Under the pieces are notes generated by a model that saw only the letters and a program-made list of their open reading frames with translations, was not told where the DNA came from and did not search any database. A stretch of DNA of 29,875 bases from a virus, in the IMG/VR virus record IMGVR_UViG_3300042894_003548, positions 1-29,875 of that record; one strand, 5' to 3'. The position numbers were made by a program, and so were the translations under genes. How positions within the stretch are numbered: position 1 is the first letter of the stretch; each line of letters opens with the position of its first letter. This document shows, in pieces, positions 1 to 7,100 of this stretch.

Positions 1-69
1 TACACCCCCAATGGTAAGGCTGATTTCTTTTCTATTTCGACCAACCCATATAAAAAATTTATCTAACAT
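1..69 (-). CDS. Small conserved phage protein, 3' end outside window
   Basis: Only the first 23 residues are inside the window, beginning MLDKFFIWVGRNRKE. The start is clear: ATG at 69-67 overlaps the TGA of the upstream gene in a TGATG arrangement, and AAAGGAAG precedes it as a ribosome binding site. The N-terminus, with an aromatic/hydrophobic stretch followed by GRNRK, resembles short proteins seen in marine T4-like phages, but that similarity is from memory. No function can be assigned. It is the last visible gene of the operon led by the GTP cyclohydrolase gene. Confidence 0.6.
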   Translation of the reverse strand, partial: MLDKFFIWVGRNRKEISLTIGGV

Positions 70-299
70 CATTCTTCCTTTACAAAATCGTAAGTGCGTT
101 CAAAGATCGGACCATCGCAAATATACAACTCGCCATCAATGCCACGCATTAGGTAATCGCCAGGCTTGCCCTGTTTATAGTTGCCTTCAAGAGTGTTTAC
201 TCGAAATTCAAATTCAAATTTCTTTGCATGAACAACAACGGGGCGTTTAACACACGGTCGCATGCCTGGTACTTCTTCAAATGTATCAAATGTTTTCAT
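69..299 (-). CDS. Small conserved phage protein with PGDYL motif (76 aa)
   Basis: A 76-residue protein with no signal peptide or membrane segment. Its second half reads PGDYLMRGIDGELYICDGPI followed by FERTYDFV. This combination (PGD-hydrophobic, a G-E-hydrophobic-Y turn and a final F-x-x-TY) recurs in small phage proteins of unknown function, so it is likely a compact beta-rich domain. The start ATG at 299 overlaps the stop of the upstream gene (ATGA), indicating translational coupling. It lies in the same operon as folE. The role is unknown; the gene itself is well supported by coding context on both sides. Confidence 0.75.
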   Translation of the reverse strand: MKTFDTFEEVPGMRPCVKRPVVVHAKKFEFEFRVNTLEGNYKQGKPGDYLMRGIDGELYICDGPIFERTYDFVKEE

Positions 300-808
300 T
301 CTTCATCCTCTTCAAAGTCAACTACATTGCCATCTTCATCAGCAATAATAATACGAACATTACCTGCTTCATCTTCAATTTCAAGTGGTCCCCAGACCCA
401 ACACTCTGTGTCACTGAGATACCAATCGCCGTCACCGTCTTCTTCTAGCGCATACGCACCTTCTTCGCTGATGAGTGCTTCCAAGCGTTCGGCCTCTTCT
501 TCATCGTCAATGCCTTCGATTTCGACACCGCCCCAGCAACCACCATCAAACATTTCCACAAGATCTGTGGAGTCAATGTTGTCACCAATCAAGCTGAATA
601 AGTCCAGGCTGTCCTTCTTACCATCACCGCCTGGTACTTCATCAAACTCAATAGCCGGAAACTCATCATCTGAAGTAAAAATGTTAAATTCTGCACGACG
701 ATAACCGTCACGCACGATAATCTTAGCGCCTGGTATCTTGCGATTGTAGAAGTACTCAATCTGTTCGCAAGATTTTTTATAGTGTGTTCTGATAGTCCAA
801 ATTGCCAT
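296..808 (-). CDS. Acidic phage protein, conserved in T4-like phages (170 aa)
   Basis: A 170-residue protein that is very rich in Asp and Glu in its C-terminal two thirds, ending in a run of acidic residues. The N-terminus (MAIWTIRTHYKKSCEQIEYF) is basic/aromatic, and WTIRTHYKKS resembles a start seen in hypothetical proteins of marine T4-like phages (recollection). No enzyme motif, signal peptide or transmembrane segment is visible. The strong charge polarity could suit a DNA-mimic or binding protein, but that is speculation. It lies 2 bases after the 70-residue gene and overlaps the next gene by 4 bases, so it is co-transcribed with folE. Confidence 0.75.
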   Translation of the reverse strand: MAIWTIRTHYKKSCEQIEYFYNRKIPGAKIIVRDGYRRAEFNIFTSDDEFPAIEFDEVPGGDGKKDSLDLFSLIGDNIDSTDLVEMFDGGCWGGVEIEGIDDEEEAERLEALISEEGAYALEEDGDGDWYLSDTECWVWGPLEIEDEAGNVRIIIADEDGNVVDFEEDEE

Positions 809-810
809 GA

Positions 811-1023
811 TTATTCATCCCGATCCATTTCGGTCGTTTCCTTGATCAAGGACTGCAACTGATCTAATGTAGGAACCATGAGCTTGACTGTTTTATAGTC
901 GTTTTCACTATCGCGCCCTGATACTTCAATCATGTACGCATTGTCATACATGTACACAGTGAATGATTCGTTGACTTTGGTCAACTTGTCACTGATTTTG
1001 GTTACTGCTTTGGATTTTGCCAT
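811..1023 (-). CDS. Small phage protein of unknown function (70 aa)
   Basis: A 70-residue protein starting MAKSKAVTKISDKLTKVNES. The open frame runs further upstream, but the ATG at 1023 is chosen because AAGGAG stands 6 bases before it, an almost ideal ribosome binding site, and because upstream extension would run into folE. The sequence alternates basic N-terminus, a short beta-prone middle (FTVYMYDNAYMIEVSG) and an acidic C-terminus, suggesting a small alpha/beta fold. No motif allows a function. It follows folE by 10 bases and is part of that operon. Confidence 0.75.
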   Translation of the reverse strand: MAKSKAVTKISDKLTKVNESFTVYMYDNAYMIEVSGRDSENDYKTVKLMVPTLDQLQSLIKETTEMDRDE

Positions 1024-1033
1024 CGTGATCTCC

Positions 1034-1777
1034 TTATCGTGGCGCAAACTCTTGTTGGAGTTTGATGTTGTCAAAGAACTCTTTCTTTGTATTGCCATCT
1101 GTGTTAAACGATCCTTTAAGCACTGTAGTCTGCGTAAGGCTAGAGTGTGCCATAATGCCTCGATTCTCACAGCATCCGTGAACAGCTTGAATATAGACTG
1201 CTACATTTTCACTGTCTGTTGCCTTGCTAATTTCTCGGGCAATGTCGTTACAAAGTTCTTCTTGTAGTGTACCACGACGAGCACACCACTGAGCAATGCG
1301 AGTGTACTTGCTAAGGCCAATGAGCTTTTGAGCGGCAATAATCCCGATATAAGCAACGCCACTGACAGGTTGGTGGTGATGACTACACATACTGCGAAGC
1401 TCACTACGGACCACCAGCATTCCTTCATATCTATCTGCTGAGTCATTTGGAAATGCTGTTGCGTCTGGTGCTGGGTCATATCTACCTGCCATTATTTCGT
1501 TAAAGTACATTTTGGCCAGCCGGCGAGCAGTACCCTTGCTGTTGGGATCGGTTTCACGATCAATCAGCAACTTATCTAGCACTTGTTCAAATGCCGGTGT
1601 TGCTTCATCAATAAGTTTTTCTATATCACCTTCCCACAGGTAATCACTGATGTTGTCACCAGCCCAAAACCTTTTACCATCACGCTTCATCTTAAAGCGA
1701 AGATGATCTCCTAGGTAGGCTTCTTGATACCCGCCATCGCCTGTCATTGCGTCTAGTCCTGTTTCTTTGTTTGTCAA
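1034..1777 (-). CDS. folE: GTP cyclohydrolase I
   Basis: Converts GTP to 7,8-dihydroneopterin triphosphate, the first step of both folate and 7-deazaguanine (queuosine-type) synthesis. The zinc site is visible: C131-S-H133-H134 matches the family C-x-H-H motif, and VHGCCENRG (C202) matches the HxCMxxRG block that supplies the third ligand. Length (up to 247 aa) is normal for the family. The upstream start is TTG at 1777, with GGAG 7 bases before it; the first ATG is at 1747 (residue 11) with a weaker site, so the start is uncertain by 10 residues. It leads an operon with four small genes and has its own sigma70-like promoter. With the QueD-like and DpdA-like genes, it is likelier to serve DNA base modification than folate, but both are possible. 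Confidence 0.93.
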   Translation of the reverse strand: MTNKETGLDAMTGDGGYQEAYLGDHLRFKMKRDGKRFWAGDNISDYLWEGDIEKLIDEATPAFEQVLDKLLIDRETDPNSKGTARRLAKMYFNEIMAGRYDPAPDATAFPNDSADRYEGMLVVRSELRSMCSHHHQPVSGVAYIGIIAAQKLIGLSKYTRIAQWCARRGTLQEELCNDIAREISKATDSENVAVYIQAVHGCCENRGIMAHSSLTQTTVLKGSFNTDGNTKKEFFDNIKLQQEFAPR

Positions 1778-1793
1778 ATTTTTTCTCCGAGTT

Positions 1794-1811
1794 AAGGTCG
1801 TGGATGACCTT
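1794..1811 (-). promoter_or_regulatory. Stem-loop at predicted 5' end of folE mRNA
   Basis: On the minus strand AAGGTC-ATCCAC-GACCTT forms a perfect 6-bp stem with a 6-base loop. The -10 box at 1818-1823 predicts transcription starting near 1811, so this hairpin would sit at or within a base or two of the 5' end of the mRNA. A 5'-terminal hairpin can protect a transcript from decay. It lies about 16 bases upstream of the TTG start and does not hide the GGAG site. Confidence 0.6.
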
Positions 1812-1817
1812 TAATAT

Positions 1818-1846
1818 ATTGTAATGTATTTAGATCTAGAAGTCAA
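1818..1846 (-). promoter_or_regulatory. Sigma70-like promoter for folE operon
   Basis: Read on the minus strand: -35 box TTGACT (1846-1841), exactly 17 bases, then -10 box TACAAT (1823-1818). Each box has one mismatch to the bacterial consensus. The spacer contains an 8-bp palindrome TAGATCTA (1831-1838). It points into folE with a leader of about 35 bases. This is a host-type promoter, so early or middle expression is likely. Confidence 0.75.
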
Positions 1847-1875
1847 CACTTTTTAATATTTAAGTTGCCAAACTT

Positions 1876-1891
1876 GCCAATAAGTATTGGC
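1876..1891. promoter_or_regulatory. Perfect inverted repeat abutting the ligase start
   Basis: GCCAATA-AG-TATTGGC is a perfect 7-bp inverted repeat with a 2-base centre, ending at the base before the ATG at 1892. The 2-base loop is too tight for an RNA hairpin, so a DNA operator for a dimeric protein is the more natural reading. If translation began at the upstream TTG (1865) it would be coding instead. Confidence 0.45.
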
Positions 1892-2971
1892 ATGAAAAGA
1901 GCAGTGTTACTTGTGCCCAATCCCTGGGACTTTATTCCTCAGTTGACCGATTACAGTATCATGATTATCAATCCTGATACACCACCTGCAAGATTAAAAT
2001 ACCTATTGGACAATGCAGACTGGAGTTTGCTGATCACTGAACATGGTGAGCAACATAGAGATGGTATTTTTATGGCCGAAGAAAAAATGTTTGTTTATAC
2101 TTCGGGCACCACAGGTGACAGTAAATTTTACTCATTTGGGCAAGCGCAGGTTGATCATTGTGTAGATCAAATTTGCCAAAGCTACCGTCTAACAGCCAAT
2201 GATCGTTATGTGGGTGTCATGCCACTTTGGCATGCACACGGACAGGCGTTTTATTGGGCAACACAACGAGTCAAATGCCAAGCCACCTTTGTTCCTGTGT
2301 CCAAACTATCACAAGTACACACGCACGAGCCTACTTTTATCACAGCAATCCCGGACATTGTCAAAGCATTGTCTCGACAAAAATTCAATCACTTGAGATT
2401 TGTGCGCACAGCATCAACTGCATTGCCACCATCTTTTTATCATTCATTCCGAGAGAAATTCAATGTACCCATAATTGAAGCATTTGGCATGACCGAAGCA
2501 TACAGTCATTGTTTTACCAATCCACTTGAAGGTGAGCAACGAATAGGCACCATTGGCTTGCCCAGCGGTGTAGAAGCCAAGATTGAACAGGGCCGATTGC
2601 ATATCAAAGGTCCTGCTGTGGTTGCATACGACTGGCTTGATACAGGTGATCTAGCTGATCAAGATTCGGCTGGATATTATAGAATATTAGGGCGAGCAAC
2701 AGATCGTATCAATGTTCGTGGCTACAAAATGGATCCAACAAATATAGAAACTCAACTGGCAGAATTGTTACCCGAGCTAGACAAGTGCGCAGTATTTGGA
2801 ACAAACTCTGTAAAATGTATCTATACTGGACCTTGCTCGGTGGATCAAGTACGAACAGCACTGTTAAAAATCAGTCCGTTTTGCCGACCCAATGTGTTAC
2901 AGTCAGTTGACAGTATTCCAGTCAATACATCAGGTAAAGTGTCTAGAGCCTACCTTGACCAATTGTATTAA
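1892..2971 (+). CDS. Compact AMP-forming (ANL-superfamily) ligase
   Basis: Member of the acyl-CoA synthetase/NRPS adenylation/luciferase superfamily, which activates a carboxylate as an acyl-adenylate. Visible motifs: YTSGTTGDSK (69-78, phosphate-binding loop), FGMTE (198-202), TGD (251-253), GRATDRINVRGYK (267-279, hinge) and NTSGKVSR with the likely catalytic K349 near the C-terminus. At 359 residues it is about 150 shorter than a usual member; the missing part is the N-terminal region before the P-loop. All core motifs remain, so it may be active as a minimal adenylation enzyme. ATG 1892 is preferred over TTG 1865, although neither has a clear ribosome site. It stands alone on the plus strand, and its stop overlaps tail to tail with the stop of the acyltransferase. 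Substrate unknown; an activated acyl group for the neighbouring sugar cassette is an inference. Confidence 0.85.
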   Translation: MKRAVLLVPNPWDFIPQLTDYSIMIINPDTPPARLKYLLDNADWSLLITEHGEQHRDGIFMAEEKMFVYTSGTTGDSKFYSFGQAQVDHCVDQICQSYRLTANDRYVGVMPLWHAHGQAFYWATQRVKCQATFVPVSKLSQVHTHEPTFITAIPDIVKALSRQKFNHLRFVRTASTALPPSFYHSFREKFNVPIIEAFGMTEAYSHCFTNPLEGEQRIGTIGLPSGVEAKIEQGRLHIKGPAVVAYDWLDTGDLADQDSAGYYRILGRATDRINVRGYKMDPTNIETQLAELLPELDKCAVFGTNSVKCIYTGPCSVDQVRTALLKISPFCRPNVLQSVDSIPVNTSGKVSRAYLDQLY

Positions 2972-3618
2972 AGCATGTTGTAACTGATGCTGGACTCTGT
3001 GGAAACTCGACGATTTCCATGATATGTGCCAGTTTCAATTACGGGTTTGGTCACTATACCTGAAGTCATAAAGTTACAATATGGTGCAGTGGTCAGCATC
3101 AGGTCCTGACTGCCAAAGAAGTTGGTGGACACAGCAACACATGACCCTTGCCCTAGATGTGTAAAGGCCATAAAGCAATAGCTACTGACATGGCAAAAGT
3201 CTTGCAACTGAGTATAGTGCCCCAGTGTCACATGCGATGCAATGCTACAGTGATTGCCAATCACAATATCATTACACACAGCCGTATTAAAAAATTGCAC
3301 GAAACAACCTTGGCCCATTTGCACATTGGCAAAATGATTGTTGTCACCCACAACAGAAAAATAATGCGGATTCTTATCTGCCAGACGACCAACAATGTAC
3401 TGTTTGGTTTTGGCGTTGCTTGATGAGGCCATAAACTGACGGTGATCAAACCATTGTTGATTGTTGTTTTCTATATCTTCTACTCGGGCCAGCATTGTGT
3501 CTGGTCGTACACGAACAAAATAATCATACATCATTCTGTTGTAGTAAGTGTCACCTACAAAGCACAACGGCTTAAAACGATCATACAAAACATTGTACCT
3601 GATGTTGTCTAAAATCAT
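2968..3618 (-). CDS. Left-handed beta-helix (hexapeptide) acyltransferase
   Basis: A 216-residue protein with a Rossmann-like N-terminus (KPLCFVGD) followed by imperfect hexapeptide repeats from about residue 110, including IVIGNHCSIASHVTLGHYTQ. This is the layout of PglD/NeuD-type sugar O- or N-acyltransferases, which use acetyl-CoA. The open frame begins at a TTG at 3639, but the ATG at 3618 is chosen because it overlaps the stop of the upstream aminotransferase gene in an ATGA junction. Paired with that gene, it would acylate the amino sugar made there. The repeats are more degenerate than in housekeeping members. Which acyl group is used cannot be read, but the adjacent AMP-forming ligase could supply an unusual one. 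Confidence 0.78.
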   Translation of the reverse strand: MILDNIRYNVLYDRFKPLCFVGDTYYNRMMYDYFVRVRPDTMLARVEDIENNNQQWFDHRQFMASSSNAKTKQYIVGRLADKNPHYFSVVGDNNHFANVQMGQGCFVQFFNTAVCNDIVIGNHCSIASHVTLGHYTQLQDFCHVSSYCFMAFTHLGQGSCVAVSTNFFGSQDLMLTTAPYCNFMTSGIVTKPVIETGTYHGNRRVSTESSISYNML

Positions 3619-4232
3619 ATGATCTCTAGCTGACTGCAATCTGGATAGTCAAAGTATTTGTCAATTTGCTCAACAAACTGGCCTTGTGCTAGTTTGTTTA
3701 ATCCTTCTACACATTCTTCTGGTTTCATGGTATAGTGGTAGCCCACACGAAAAGTCTGTTGATTTTCCCAAGGGCTGTATTGAAACAGGTCCCGACCATC
3801 TGACCGCATCATTGATGCTGATCTATACAATTCAACACTATCGGTCAACAAACATCCACCACGACTCAGCTGTAATGGCTTGGTACGCCCAAAGCTGATG
3901 CATTGTACGGTACCAGCACGATACATGCCCGGTGTAAATTCTCTAGCACAGTCCCAGATGTTGCTGCCTTCAAACTGATAACTGATACGCCAAGGCTGGT
4001 CAGTCATGACATACTCAACGCCTACCTTGTGCAAGGTCATTGGCACACTTAGATATGTTCGTGCAGGGAATGTCACAGCAGAGCCATCATGTGCCAGTCT
4101 AAATGCAATTTCTATAGCATGACTGCAACAATCTGTTGTGACACAATACGGCGCTCCAGTGAACTTGGCCACAGCAGATTCAAATGCTAAAATAGCATCG
4201 AACGGATTTTTATAGTCGGTGATATTGATCAT
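3615..4232 (-). CDS. Minimal DegT/DnrJ/EryC1-type aminotransferase-like protein
   Basis: Resembles the N-terminal, PLP-binding half of sugar aminotransferases. Family-like blocks are AVAKFTGAPYCVTTDCCSHA (substrate/cofactor entry), TFPARTYLSVP, NIWDCAREF with D94 at the place of the pyridine-binding Asp, and SFGRTKPLQLSRGG carrying K118 as the likely PLP lysine. At 205 residues it lacks most of the C-terminal domain (usual length about 370), yet the frame is intact and coupled by ATGA overlaps to genes on both sides, so it is not an obvious decay product. It may be a reduced enzyme, a binding-only protein, or need a partner. The setting, between an oxygenase and an acyltransferase, fits amino-sugar synthesis. 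Confidence 0.75.
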   Translation of the reverse strand: MINITDYKNPFDAILAFESAVAKFTGAPYCVTTDCCSHAIEIAFRLAHDGSAVTFPARTYLSVPMTLHKVGVEYVMTDQPWRISYQFEGSNIWDCAREFTPGMYRAGTVQCISFGRTKPLQLSRGGCLLTDSVELYRSASMMRSDGRDLFQYSPWENQQTFRVGYHYTMKPEECVEGLNKLAQGQFVEQIDKYFDYPDCSQLEII

Positions 4233-4738
4233 TTTTTACATCCAGTTATTTGCATGGTATATCTTGGTTCTGTGCCGATGTTGCCGGCAAAATGCGGAAC
4301 ATCATAGTTCCAAGCAACCCAATCTCCTCTGCGCCAATTCAGACAAGGTTCTCCGTCCACTTCCATATAGTGGCCGCTTTTCCAATCTTCCAGGAACACA
4401 ATGCATCTCCAAATCACACTGGGATCTGTGATGTTGAATTTGGTTTTGTAAGAACTATAGTGATCAGCATGCACAGGAAACATGTCTAGAGTATTCATGC
4501 GAAAGAATCCTATACCCATGTGTTCCCAATCAAACAATTTTAAAAAAGGGTCGGCATAGTCGGGCATGGGATTGGGCATGCCATACAGCGCACCATTTAA
4601 GGTGATGTTGACATAACCTTCGTCGCGCCAACGCTGTTCATCCCAGGTATTTTTGATAGGCAAATAAGTGTAGTCCAATGACTTGAAACTGTCATCCCAC
4701 CAAGGATCCACATGTCCGTATCGATATCTCTTATTCAC
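4229..4738 (-). CDS. 2-oxoglutarate/Fe(II) oxygenase-like protein
   Basis: A 169-residue protein with the facial triad expected of a 2-oxoglutarate/Fe(II) oxygenase of the aspartyl/asparaginyl hydroxylase kind: FPVHADHYSSY gives H90-x-D92, VPHFAGN gives the distal H149, and R159 in EPRYTMQI is positioned to bind 2-oxoglutarate. The WRRGDWVAWNYDVPHFAGN block is typical of the double-stranded beta-helix fold. The start is GTG at 4738, overlapping the upstream stop by 8 bases, with no strong ribosome site. The C-terminus overlaps the aminotransferase start (ATGA). Substrate unknown; hydroxylation of a sugar intermediate, protein or nucleobase is possible. The fold is inferred from motif order only. 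Confidence 0.68.
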   Translation of the reverse strand: MNKRYRYGHVDPWWDDSFKSLDYTYLPIKNTWDEQRWRDEGYVNITLNGALYGMPNPMPDYADPFLKLFDWEHMGIGFFRMNTLDMFPVHADHYSSYKTKFNITDPSVIWRCIVFLEDWKSGHYMEVDGEPCLNWRRGDWVAWNYDVPHFAGNIGTEPRYTMQITGCKK

Positions 4739-5090
4739 TTAGATGATCTTGTTTTATTTCTCTTATTCGACAGCCTAGCTTTTCTGCAATAAGGTTCTTG
4801 AGTGCAATGCGAGAATTGTTGTGATTTCTTATTTGTATGGCACGACTGCCTATGTCTGCCAGTGACAGTTCTGATTCTCTTCCAGATTTTAATTCAGCTT
4901 CCAAACTCCAAATTTTTCTGTGTATGTTGCATAGCTGTGCGAACTCGTCCATGACTTGATTAGTATCAAAATTTGACAACTGGCCAGCATAAAAATCCAA
5001 CTCTTCTTGATTGGCTTGAGTTTTTTCAAATTTAAGCAGGGCAATTGCATACCTATCTATCAATTCAATCACAGGAAAAAACACAGTCAT
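4731..5090 (-). CDS. Small polysaccharide-cluster protein, DUF6165-like
   Basis: A 119-residue, mostly helical protein. Features such as ELIDRYAIALLKFEK near the start, NIHRKIWSLEAELKSG in the middle, and IQIRNHNNSRIALKNLIAEK followed by REIKQDH at the end match the pattern I recall for a small family of unknown function that accompanies lipopolysaccharide, capsule and glycosylation genes (DUF6165 or a relative). The IW-x-LE and N-x-x-R-x-x-K-N elements are the most telling. It has no catalytic motif and may be a scaffold or regulatory partner. It overlaps both neighbours (ATGA with the radical SAM gene). The family assignment is from memory. Confidence 0.55.
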   Translation of the reverse strand: MTVFFPVIELIDRYAIALLKFEKTQANQEELDFYAGQLSNFDTNQVMDEFAQLCNIHRKIWSLEAELKSGRESELSLADIGSRAIQIRNHNNSRIALKNLIAEKLGCRIREIKQDHLSE

Positions 5091-6115
5091 AGGTACAAGC
5101 TCTCAATTTTCTTTGGTTCGTTTATTATATTTTGTATTTGTATATTACTAATATTTGGCCTACAAGGTTGGCAAAGCGCAACATTGGTACGATTATATAT
5201 CTCTGTGTGCCGATCGCCCATCCATAAATCACGGAAGTCGCCTGTGTCCCAGTCGGCCAATTCAAACTGTGGATTGCCTTTGCCTTCACAACAGATGTAG
5301 ATCTTGCCGTTGGCACAGAACACAGGAAAGTGATACATTTGATGACATTTTTTATAATTGCGCGGAAGGGTTTTGTTGGTATTGATCCAATGCGGCAATT
5401 GATGTTTTTCACTCAATTGTGTTAACATTGCCAGGTGTTGCTCGGTGATAGGGTGTGCTTGTGAGTTCACAATCACTGGACGGAAGTACAGCATGCGCCC
5501 ACCCACTCGTTTGACCAACGCAAACAGATCATCAAGAGCTTGATAGTTATCATTGAGTGGGTTGAGCAGACATTTGAAATCTACATTGACACCTGCTTCA
5601 ATCAATGCCTGAGCATTGGTTACCACACGGTCAAACAAACTCTTTGCTGTAAGACTTCGGCGTATTTGTTCATACAGGTCTTGTGTGCCTGCATCAATGT
5701 CTATACCGATCCAGGCAATTTTGCGTAATTTCTCAACTGCTATACTATCTAATAGTCGATCTAAGTTTGATCCATTGGTAGTGATGCTGGTCAAAAATCC
5801 CAAGTCAATTGTGTGTTCAATCACATGTTCATATCCTGTCAGCACCGTGGGTTCACCGCCTCCGGGATATGTTATTGTATGTGTGGTGCCATAACTGCGA
5901 GGAGTATGAGCTCGCCATCCAGCCAGCTTGTCCAACAAAGAGATGTATTCGCTGTACTTTTTTTGTACTGGTTGTTCTTTGCGGAAAGTAGCACTGTTGC
6001 AGTAGTAACAATCTTGGTTGCAAACATTGGTCAAATCAATGTCTACCTGTGCAGGCAGCAACTTCATTGTGTCTTTGTTCTGCATCCAGTGGACTAGTTC
6101 AGCATATTGATACAT
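5087..6115 (-). CDS. Radical SAM enzyme with SPASM-like C-terminus
   Basis: The motif CNQDCYYC (C32, C36, C39) binds the radical SAM 4Fe-4S cluster, and GGGEPT follows as the SAM-binding GGE element. The C-terminal part has FCANGKIYICCEGKGNP and a later CQPC, a cysteine pattern like the SPASM/twitch domain that holds auxiliary clusters. Length 342 is usual. Such enzymes modify peptides, sugars or cofactors by radical chemistry; the substrate cannot be read here. It is not a QueE: it is longer and has the extra cysteine domain. The ATG at 6115 lies inside the end of the upstream glycosyltransferase gene (17-base overlap) and has no clear ribosome site. Its position in the sugar cassette suggests sugar modification. 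Confidence 0.88.
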   Translation of the reverse strand: MYQYAELVHWMQNKDTMKLLPAQVDIDLTNVCNQDCYYCNSATFRKEQPVQKKYSEYISLLDKLAGWRAHTPRSYGTTHTITYPGGGEPTVLTGYEHVIEHTIDLGFLTSITTNGSNLDRLLDSIAVEKLRKIAWIGIDIDAGTQDLYEQIRRSLTAKSLFDRVVTNAQALIEAGVNVDFKCLLNPLNDNYQALDDLFALVKRVGGRMLYFRPVIVNSQAHPITEQHLAMLTQLSEKHQLPHWINTNKTLPRNYKKCHQMYHFPVFCANGKIYICCEGKGNPQFELADWDTGDFRDLWMGDRHTEIYNRTNVALCQPCRPNISNIQIQNIINEPKKIESLYL

Positions 6116-7100
6116 TGGTTTCTATAATTGAGTTTACAATGTTGTAGTTTTTGTCAAACTCGCCGTTGAAAAACTTCTGCTGATTGGCAAGTCTACGGGC
6201 ACGAGTTTGACGATACAGCGCAGACAGATCCTGAGTTACCAACAAATCAAGTAATTCGTGTACACGATCAATTCGCAAGCGCCAATCAGGCTCATTGTCG
6301 TAGTACTTATGGTCAATTAAATCATCAAAAGTATCTACACCTTGATCACGCAGATATGCCACAGTACCTGGACTGCCTATAATCAAAAAGAGTTGTCCTG
6401 CCGCTATAGCTTTCCAGGTTTTTTCTGTGACAAAGAATTCAGAAATCACATGAGTTTCTGCAATCAAGTTTATATAAGCATCAGTAAAAGCAGGTATGTT
6501 GATAGTAGGACCAGTATAGGTTGCTTCAAACACATGGGCAGACAACGAACCTTTGATCATTTCCCATTGTACCAGGGTTTGTGCATCAAGTGTAACATCG
6601 TTGTTACGAACTATTTCTCTGTTGGAAAAACTCATACAACAGTCTTTGAAGTAGGATTTGTTGCGCAACTTGATGTAGTTGTATATTCTGTGCGGTCTTG
6701 CTTTGGCATTTAAACACCCAATTTGATATTGTCGGACATCTGAGCCGATACCTTGATCAGACAACATCTTTATGGATGCATGATACCAATTTGGATGGAA
6801 TAACATGCGAGGTTTAGTCAAATGATCTTTAGGATCGTGACTTAGTAATATAAAGTTTATCTGTCCTTGCTCTAGAATGTCGTAAACCAGCTCAACTATG
6901 CCCGACCACATTTCAGTACTCAAGTTAGCCACGACCAGTTGATACTGTTTTAACTTGGCCACCTGATCATGGTGTACAACTATTTGACCATCCACAAAGT
7001 CAAATATCCCAGCCTCGCCGGCATTTGTAAAGTAAAATACATCAGGCCGATCAAGATGTTTCCAGTGCCTTGATTCCAGTTGATGGAAAACAGAGTTCAT
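6099..7100 (-). CDS. Glycosyltransferase-like protein (FT10-like C-terminus)
   Basis: A 333-residue protein whose C-terminal third reads FFVTEKTWKAIAAGQLFLII followed by GSPGTVAYLRDQGVDTFDD. This resembles the nucleotide-sugar-binding end of family GT10 fucosyltransferases and related phage proteins (TEKT/SEKTF, A-G-x-F, G-x-PG, then TFD). The N-terminal half is divergent and not recognisable. It probably transfers a sugar from a nucleotide donor in the cytoplasm. It is coupled to galE by an ATGA overlap and overlaps the radical SAM gene, so it belongs to the sugar cassette. The donor and acceptor are unknown. The C-terminus resembles that of the 17487-18536 protein. Confidence 0.72.
   Translation of the reverse strand: MNSVFHQLESRHWKHLDRPDVFYFTNAGEAGIFDFVDGQIVVHHDQVAKLKQYQLVVANLSTEMWSGIVELVYDILEQGQINFILLSHDPKDHLTKPRMLFHPNWYHASIKMLSDQGIGSDVRQYQIGCLNAKARPHRIYNYIKLRNKSYFKDCCMSFSNREIVRNNDVTLDAQTLVQWEMIKGSLSAHVFEATYTGPTINIPAFTDAYINLIAETHVISEFFVTEKTWKAIAAGQLFLIIGSPGTVAYLRDQGVDTFDDLIDHKYYDNEPDWRLRIDRVHELLDLLVTQDLSALYRQTRARRLANQQKFFNGEFDKNYNIVNSIIETNVSIC

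Noticed and set aside
228-704. 158-residue plus-strand frame rich in Ser
   Set aside because: It is the antisense shadow of the acidic protein gene (GAA/GAT codons read as TTC/ATC and Ser codons). The minus-strand frame has normal composition, a start overlap and operon context.
811-1170. 119-residue version of the 70-residue protein
   Set aside because: The extension lies inside folE, and the ATG at 1023 has an almost perfect AAGGAG site.
3618-3639. TTG start for the hexapeptide acyltransferase
   Set aside because: The ATG at 3618 makes the ATGA junction typical of this operon; the seven additional residues add no recognisable sequence.
5087-6115. QueE (7-carboxy-7-deazaguanine synthase) for the radical SAM gene
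   Set aside because: QueE is shorter (about 220 aa) and has no SPASM-like cysteine domain. This protein has a standard CxxxCxxC and additional C-terminal cysteines.
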